In this document: positions 6,854 through 9,982 of the stretch, one piece after another | Numbering within the stretch: the stretch's first letter is position 1 | Layout of the letters: the number at the start of each line of letters is the position of its first letter | Source: an uncultured Bacilli bacterium | GTDB lineage: Bacteria; Bacillota_I; Bacilli_A; RF39; UBA660 | Reading direction: 5' to 3' | Assembly: GCA_934097255.1 (NCBI GenBank) | Contig: CAKONT010000029.1 | Location: 1 to 9,982, forward strand | Length of the DNA: 9,982 bases | Made by a program: the position numbers and the translations under genes | The notes under the pieces: model-generated | Databases searched by the model: none | The model's input: only the letters and a program-made list of their open reading frames with translations | What the model was told of the DNA's origin: nothing

Positions 6854-7714
6854 GAATATTTAATTACAGGCTATAATGGACAACTTGGATTTGATTTAAA
6901 AAAAGAGTTATTAAAAAGTGGAGTATCAGAAGATGAAATATTAGTAACTGATGTTGATAATATGGATATTACTAAGAAAGAAGATGTTTCAGAAATATTT
7001 TCAAAGTATAAACCTAAATATATATTTCATTGTGCTGCATGGACTAATGTTGATTTAGCTGAAGAAAATTATGATTTGTGTTACAAAGTTAATGTTATCG
7101 GAACTAAAAATATAGTTGATGAAGCTAAAAAATATGACTCTAAAATAGTTTATATAAGTACGGATTATGTATTTGATGGTACAAAAGAAGGACTTTATGA
7201 AGTTTCTGACAAAGTAAATCCACAAAGTGTTTATGGCAAAACAAAATATGAGGGAGAGGAACTTGTTAGATTATATCCTAAACATTTTATTGTTAGAACT
7301 TCTTGGGTATTTGGTATAAATGGTAAAAATTTTGTTAAGACAATGCTTAATTTAGCAGATAGTGGCAAAAAGACTTTAAACGTAGTAGCGGATCAATTTG
7401 GTAGTCCAACATATACAGTTGATCTTGCAAAAGAATTAGTAATGATGATGAAAACTGAAAAATATGGTACATATCACGTTAACAATGAAGGATATTGCTC
7501 ATGGGCAGAGTTTGCAGAATATATTTTTAAAACCAATAATAAAGATGTGAAAGTAAATCATATAACATCAGAAGAATATAAAACAAAGGCAAAAAGACCA
7601 TTAAATTCTAGACTATCTAAAAAAAGTTTAGATAAGGCATCATTTGATAGACTTCCTACGTGGAAAGATGCTATTTGCCGATATAATAAAGAATTAATTA
7701 AAGAAAGAAAGTAG
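6851..7714 (+). CDS. rmlD: dTDP-4-dehydrorhamnose reductase
   Basis: Final step of dTDP-L-rhamnose synthesis: NAD(P)H-dependent reduction of dTDP-4-keto-L-rhamnose, in the cytoplasm. The 287 residues match the family. The Rossmann glycine motif TGYNGQLG lies at residues 6-13, CAAWTNVD at 61-68, YISTDYVFDG at 101-110 (Ser/Thr of the catalytic triad), Tyr128 and Lys132 form YxxxK, RTSWVFG is at 149-155, DQFGSPT at 181-187 and RPLNSRL at 249-255. The combination of DQFGSPT and RPxNSxL is specific to RmlD among short-chain dehydrogenases. The start at 6851 gives the normal N-terminus MxYLITGxNGQLG. Fifty bases separate it from the preceding membrane gene, the second largest gap in the window, and a candidate promoter lies there. 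Eight bases separate its TAG from rmlB. Confidence 0.96.
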   Translation: MEYLITGYNGQLGFDLKKELLKSGVSEDEILVTDVDNMDITKKEDVSEIFSKYKPKYIFHCAAWTNVDLAEENYDLCYKVNVIGTKNIVDEAKKYDSKIVYISTDYVFDGTKEGLYEVSDKVNPQSVYGKTKYEGEELVRLYPKHFIVRTSWVFGINGKNFVKTMLNLADSGKKTLNVVADQFGSPTYTVDLAKELVMMMKTEKYGTYHVNNEGYCSWAEFAEYIFKTNNKDVKVNHITSEEYKTKAKRPLNSRLSKKSLDKASFDRLPTWKDAICRYNKELIKERK

Positions 7715-7722
7715 GGAAAGTT

Positions 7723-8736
7723 ATGAAATATTTAATAACCGGTGGAGCAGGTTTTATTGGAAGCAATTATTTACATTATGTTGTAAATAAGTATAAAGAT
7801 GATTATTTTGTTTGTTTAGATGCACTAACTTATGCTGGAAATTATAATAATATAAAAATGCTTGAAGAAAAAGAAAACTATAAGTTTATAAAAGGAAATA
7901 TAACAGATAGTAATTTTATCGATGACTTATTTAAAAAAGAAAAGTTTGATGCTGTAATTAATTTTGCTGCAGAAAGTCATGTTGATAATTCAATTAAAAA
8001 TCCCCATATATTTTTAAATACTAATATAATTGGGGTACAAGTTTTACTTGATTCATCAAGAAAATATAATGTAAAAAGATTTCATCAAGTTTCAACAGAT
8101 GAAGTATATGGCGATTTACCTTTAGATAGAAAGGATTTGCTTTTTAAAGAAGAAACACCACTTCACGCTTCTAGTCCTTATTCTGCTAGTAAAGCAAGTG
8201 CTGATTTACTTATCATGGCATATTATAGAACATTTAATGTTCCAGTAACTATTTCTAGATGTTCAAATAATTATGGTCCATATCAATTTCCAGAAAAATT
8301 AATTCCAGTAGTAATTTTTAAAGCTTTAAAAAATGAAAAAATTCCGGTTTATGGAAAAGGAAATAATGTTAGAGATTGGATACATGTCCACGATCATAAT
8401 GTCGGTGTTGATATGATTGTAAGACATGGAAAAGTTGGTGAAATATATAATTTAGGTGGACATTCTGAAAGAACTAATCTTGATGTTGTAAAAACAATAT
8501 TAAAGAAGATGAATAAAAGTGAAGATTTAATTAGTTTTGTAGAAGATCGTCCTGGACATGACATGCGTTATGCAATAGACTCTTCAAAAGTTGAAAAAGA
8601 GTTAGGTTGGAGTTTGTCATATAATTTTGAAGATGGTATAAAAGAAACAATTGATTGGTATTTAAATAATACTAACTGGATTGATGATATAACAAATGGT
8701 GAGTATAAAAATGCGTACGAAAAAAAAGATAAATAA
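7723..8736 (+). CDS. rmlB: dTDP-glucose 4,6-dehydratase
   Basis: Second step of dTDP-rhamnose synthesis: NAD-dependent dehydration of dTDP-glucose to dTDP-4-keto-6-deoxyglucose. It is full length at 337 residues. TGGAGFIGSN (6-15) binds NAD; AAESHVDNS (82-90) is typical of the family; TDE (125-127) within HQVSTDEVYG carries the catalytic Asp and Glu; SPYSASKAS (151-159) holds Tyr153 and Lys157. SNNYGPYQFPEKLIP (181-195) and GKGNNVRDWIHVHDH (211-225) form the sugar-nucleotide site, and DRPGHDMRYAID (275-286) follows. The TDE triplet separates RmlB from UDP-galactose epimerases. AGGGAAAG (7713-7720) precedes ATG 7723. Its last 26 bases overlap the next glycosyltransferase gene, whose ribosome binding site is embedded here. 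The four-gene pathway is complete in the window but split, with rmlDB 4.3 kb downstream of rmlAC. Confidence 0.97.
   Translation: MKYLITGGAGFIGSNYLHYVVNKYKDDYFVCLDALTYAGNYNNIKMLEEKENYKFIKGNITDSNFIDDLFKKEKFDAVINFAAESHVDNSIKNPHIFLNTNIIGVQVLLDSSRKYNVKRFHQVSTDEVYGDLPLDRKDLLFKEETPLHASSPYSASKASADLLIMAYYRTFNVPVTISRCSNNYGPYQFPEKLIPVVIFKALKNEKIPVYGKGNNVRDWIHVHDHNVGVDMIVRHGKVGEIYNLGGHSERTNLDVVKTILKKMNKSEDLISFVEDRPGHDMRYAIDSSKVEKELGWSLSYNFEDGIKETIDWYLNNTNWIDDITNGEYKNAYEKKDK
8614..8642 (+). promoter_or_regulatory. Candidate internal promoter upstream of the GT2 gene
   Basis: TTGTCA (8614-8619) and TATAAA (8637-8642) are each five of six to consensus and are 17 bases apart, with an extended -10 TG at 8634-8635. 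It lies inside the rmlB coding region, about 70 bases before the glycosyltransferase start at 8711. However, the -10 part encodes the conserved Asp-Gly-Ile-Lys of RmlB, and the same codons yield TGGTATAAA at 4441-4449 without any -35. Coding coincidence is therefore a real alternative. Confidence 0.35.
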
Positions 8737-9475
8737 CGAAATAATATGTGTGATGTGTTGCTATAACGAAGAGAAAAATTTGAGAGATTGTATTTTAAGT
8801 TTATCGCCATACGTTGATCAATTTGTTATTTATGACGATGGTTCAACAGATAATTCAATTGCTTCAATTAAAGATTTACCTAAGGTTACTAAAATTATAG
8901 AAAACAAAGAAAAAGAAGGCTGGATGGAAAGAAACAATCGAAAAGTTCTATTAGAAGAAGCAAAAAAATTATCTAAGTATGACAACCCTTGGGTTTTATG
9001 TGTTGATCCCGATGAGCGATTTGAAGAACGTTTCTTGAAAAAATTAAGAAAAATAACAAGAAAATATAATGACTTAGATATTGTACTTCATGTAAAGTTT
9101 CGTGAGTTATGGAACGATTTAGATCATTACCGTGTTGATTATGTGTGGAATACTAAAAATAAAGGATTACTTTTTAAACTAAGTAATAAAATGACATTTG
9201 ATTATTCTCAAGAACATCATATTCCTTGGGCTTATAGAGAAATTGTAAATAATACAAAGTTTTTAAATTATAATTTATATCACTTAAAAATGATAAAAGA
9301 ACAAGATAGAATTGATCGTAAAAATTTATATAATAAATTAGATCCAAATAAAAAGATGCAAAAAATTGGTTATGATTATCTTGTCGATGAAGAAAATATA
9401 AAATTAAGGAAAGTAAACTTTATAAATAAATTTAATTTAGAATATGTTCCAGATTATTATAAAAGAAAGAATTAA
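8711..9475 (+). CDS. Family 2 glycosyltransferase, LgtF/WaaE-like
   Basis: Predicted cytoplasmic transferase that adds a sugar to a surface glycan intermediate. With the start at 8711 the protein has 254 residues and opens MRTKKKINNEIICVMCCYNEE. GT-A marks are CYNEE (17-21), YDDGSTDNS (41-49) and CVDPDER (97-103), where DPDE replaces the DxD metal site as in LgtF/WaaE-type enzymes. HH-IPW (169-173) and an acceptor-side stretch with YHLKMI (190-195) follow. No membrane helix is present. I prefer ATG 8711 to ATG 8696 because GGTGAG (8698-8703) is a good ribosome binding site seven bases before 8711; the 8696 start would add five residues and has no such site. The gene overlaps rmlB by 26 bases. 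It ends inside a hairpin terminator and is thus probably last in its transcript. Donor and acceptor are unknown. Confidence 0.86.
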   Translation: MRTKKKINNEIICVMCCYNEEKNLRDCILSLSPYVDQFVIYDDGSTDNSIASIKDLPKVTKIIENKEKEGWMERNNRKVLLEEAKKLSKYDNPWVLCVDPDERFEERFLKKLRKITRKYNDLDIVLHVKFRELWNDLDHYRVDYVWNTKNKGLLFKLSNKMTFDYSQEHHIPWAYREIVNNTKFLNYNLYHLKMIKEQDRIDRKNLYNKLDPNKKMQKIGYDYLVDEENIKLRKVNFINKFNLEYVPDYYKRKN

Positions 9476-9487
9476 CTTTCTTTTTTT
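9461..9487 (+). terminator. Intrinsic terminator overlapping the end of the GT2 gene
   Basis: AAAAGAAAG (9461-9469) pairs perfectly with CTTTCTTTT (9476-9484) around the loop AATTAA, which contains the stop codon of the glycosyltransferase. Seven T residues (9481-9487) run through and past the 3' arm. The stem has nine pairs but only two are G-C, so it may be leaky. The -35 of the next promoter starts on its last bases, marking a unit boundary. Confidence 0.6.
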
Positions 9488-9514
9488 GTTTAATAACTAA
9501 TATTGTGGTATAAT
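9486..9514 (+). promoter_or_regulatory. Extended -10 promoter for the next glycosyltransferase gene
   Basis: A perfect TATAAT (9509-9514) is preceded by TGG (9506-9508), a full extended -10, and by TTGTTT (9486-9491) exactly 17 bases upstream (three of six to the -35 consensus). The start of transcription would be near 9521, giving a leader of under 20 bases with GAGGTG (9529-9534) as ribosome binding site for ATG 9539. It sits in the only intergenic gap over 60 bases in the window, directly after a terminator. This is the best promoter here. Confidence 0.78.
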
Positions 9515-9538
9515 TTTTATAAAAGATTGAGGTGTTTT

Positions 9539-9982
9539 ATGAAAACCTGTTTTGTTGTTTTAAATTATAATGATAGTGAAAGAACGACTAAGTTTTTAAA
9601 TGATGTCAAAACTTATAATTCGATAGATGAAATTGTTGTTGTCGATAATTGTTCTACGGATTCTTCTTTAGACATTTTAAAAAGACAAGAAAGTAAAAAA
9701 ATAAAAATTATTAAAGCTTTAGAAAATAAAGGTTATGGTGCGGGAAATAACATAGGTATTAAATATATAATAAATAAATATAAAAAAGCCAATATTTTTA
9801 TTTCTAATCCAGATATTGTTGTTAAAGAAGAAACTATAATTAATATGTGTAATGTCTTAGATGATAACGAAACAATTGGTATGTGTGCTCCAAATATCCT
9901 TCAAGACGGGAAAATTTTTAGAGGATGGAAGATTTTATCTCCCATAAAAAGTGCTTTTTTATATTTTCCGGGTGTATATCGC
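9539..9982 (+). CDS. Family 2 glycosyltransferase, rhamnosyltransferase-like, 5' part (3' end outside window)
   Basis: The frame is open from ATG 9539 to the window edge, 148 codons without a stop, and continues beyond. The N-terminus reads MKTCFVVLNYNDSERT, followed by VVVDNCSTDSS (33-43), ENKGYGAGNNIG (62-73) and FISNPDIVV (87-95). The NKGYGxGNN loop and the SNPDI motif in place of DxD are typical of the GT2 branch holding rhamnosyltransferases such as WbbL and Rgp proteins. The complete dTDP-rhamnose pathway upstream fits that role, but the acceptor and even the donor are inferred. GAGGTG (9529-9534) is well spaced from the ATG. It has its own promoter behind a terminator, so it probably opens the polymer-assembly part of the locus. 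The visible part has no membrane helix; the family often ends near 280-310 residues. Confidence 0.85.
   Translation, partial: MKTCFVVLNYNDSERTTKFLNDVKTYNSIDEIVVVDNCSTDSSLDILKRQESKKIKIIKALENKGYGAGNNIGIKYIINKYKKANIFISNPDIVVKEETIINMCNVLDDNETIGMCAPNILQDGKIFRGWKILSPIKSAFLYFPGVYR

Noticed and set aside
8568..8810. 80-codon minus-strand frame across the rmlB/GT2 junction
   Set aside because: It is antisense to two well-supported genes and has no supporting signals.

Overview
The window is a gene-dense, very AT-rich stretch with every gene on the + strand. It carries a cell-surface polysaccharide locus joined directly to a DNA-repair gene pair. Low GC, strong AGGAGG-type ribosome binding sites, TTGnnn/TATAAT promoters and ATGA stop-start overlaps point to a low-GC Gram-positive bacterium (Bacillota, possibly a Mollicutes-related uncultured Bacilli lineage). 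TGA is a true stop: the genes ending at 2584 and 4741 both stop at TGA inside an ATGA overlap, and tryptophan is written TGG. This excludes the Mycoplasma/Spiroplasma code. Assignment below class level is a guess.

Layout. 1-691: 3' part of xseA (exonuclease VII large subunit, cut by the window edge). 694-927: xseB (small subunit). 939-2584: rmlA and rmlC. 2581-6800: four membrane-associated genes, namely a polytopic membrane protein of GT-C-like layout, a DPM1/GtrB-type polyprenyl-phosphate glycosyltransferase, a GtrA-like four-helix protein, and a large DUF6020-like polytopic membrane protein. 6851-8736: rmlD and rmlB. 8711-9475: a soluble LgtF/WaaE-like family 2 glycosyltransferase. 9461-9514: a hairpin terminator abutting a strong extended -10 promoter. 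9539-9982: the 5' part of a rhamnosyltransferase-like family 2 glycosyltransferase, cut by the right edge.

How the genes fit together. RmlA, RmlB, RmlC and RmlD are the complete four-enzyme set that turns glucose-1-phosphate and dTTP into dTDP-L-rhamnose. The set is split into rmlAC and rmlDB by the membrane block. GtrB-like, GtrA-like and GT-C-like proteins together match the three-component glycosylation scheme: GtrB charges undecaprenyl phosphate with one sugar, GtrA helps it cross the membrane, and a GT-C enzyme adds it to a polymer outside the cell. The likely product is a rhamnose-containing wall polysaccharide carrying side-chain sugars added outside the membrane. No lipid-linked initiating transferase, ABC exporter or Wzx/Wzy was found; these may lie beyond the right edge.

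Transcription. Spacing from xseA to the 544-residue gene is tight (overlaps or gaps of 2-11 bases), so xseAB and the first part of the sugar locus probably share a transcript. A candidate promoter at 6782-6811 may also drive rmlDB, a weaker internal candidate lies at 8614-8642, and the clear promoter at 9486-9514 starts a new unit. No RNA genes, CRISPR arrays, insertion sequences or intergenic stretches over 300 bases were seen.
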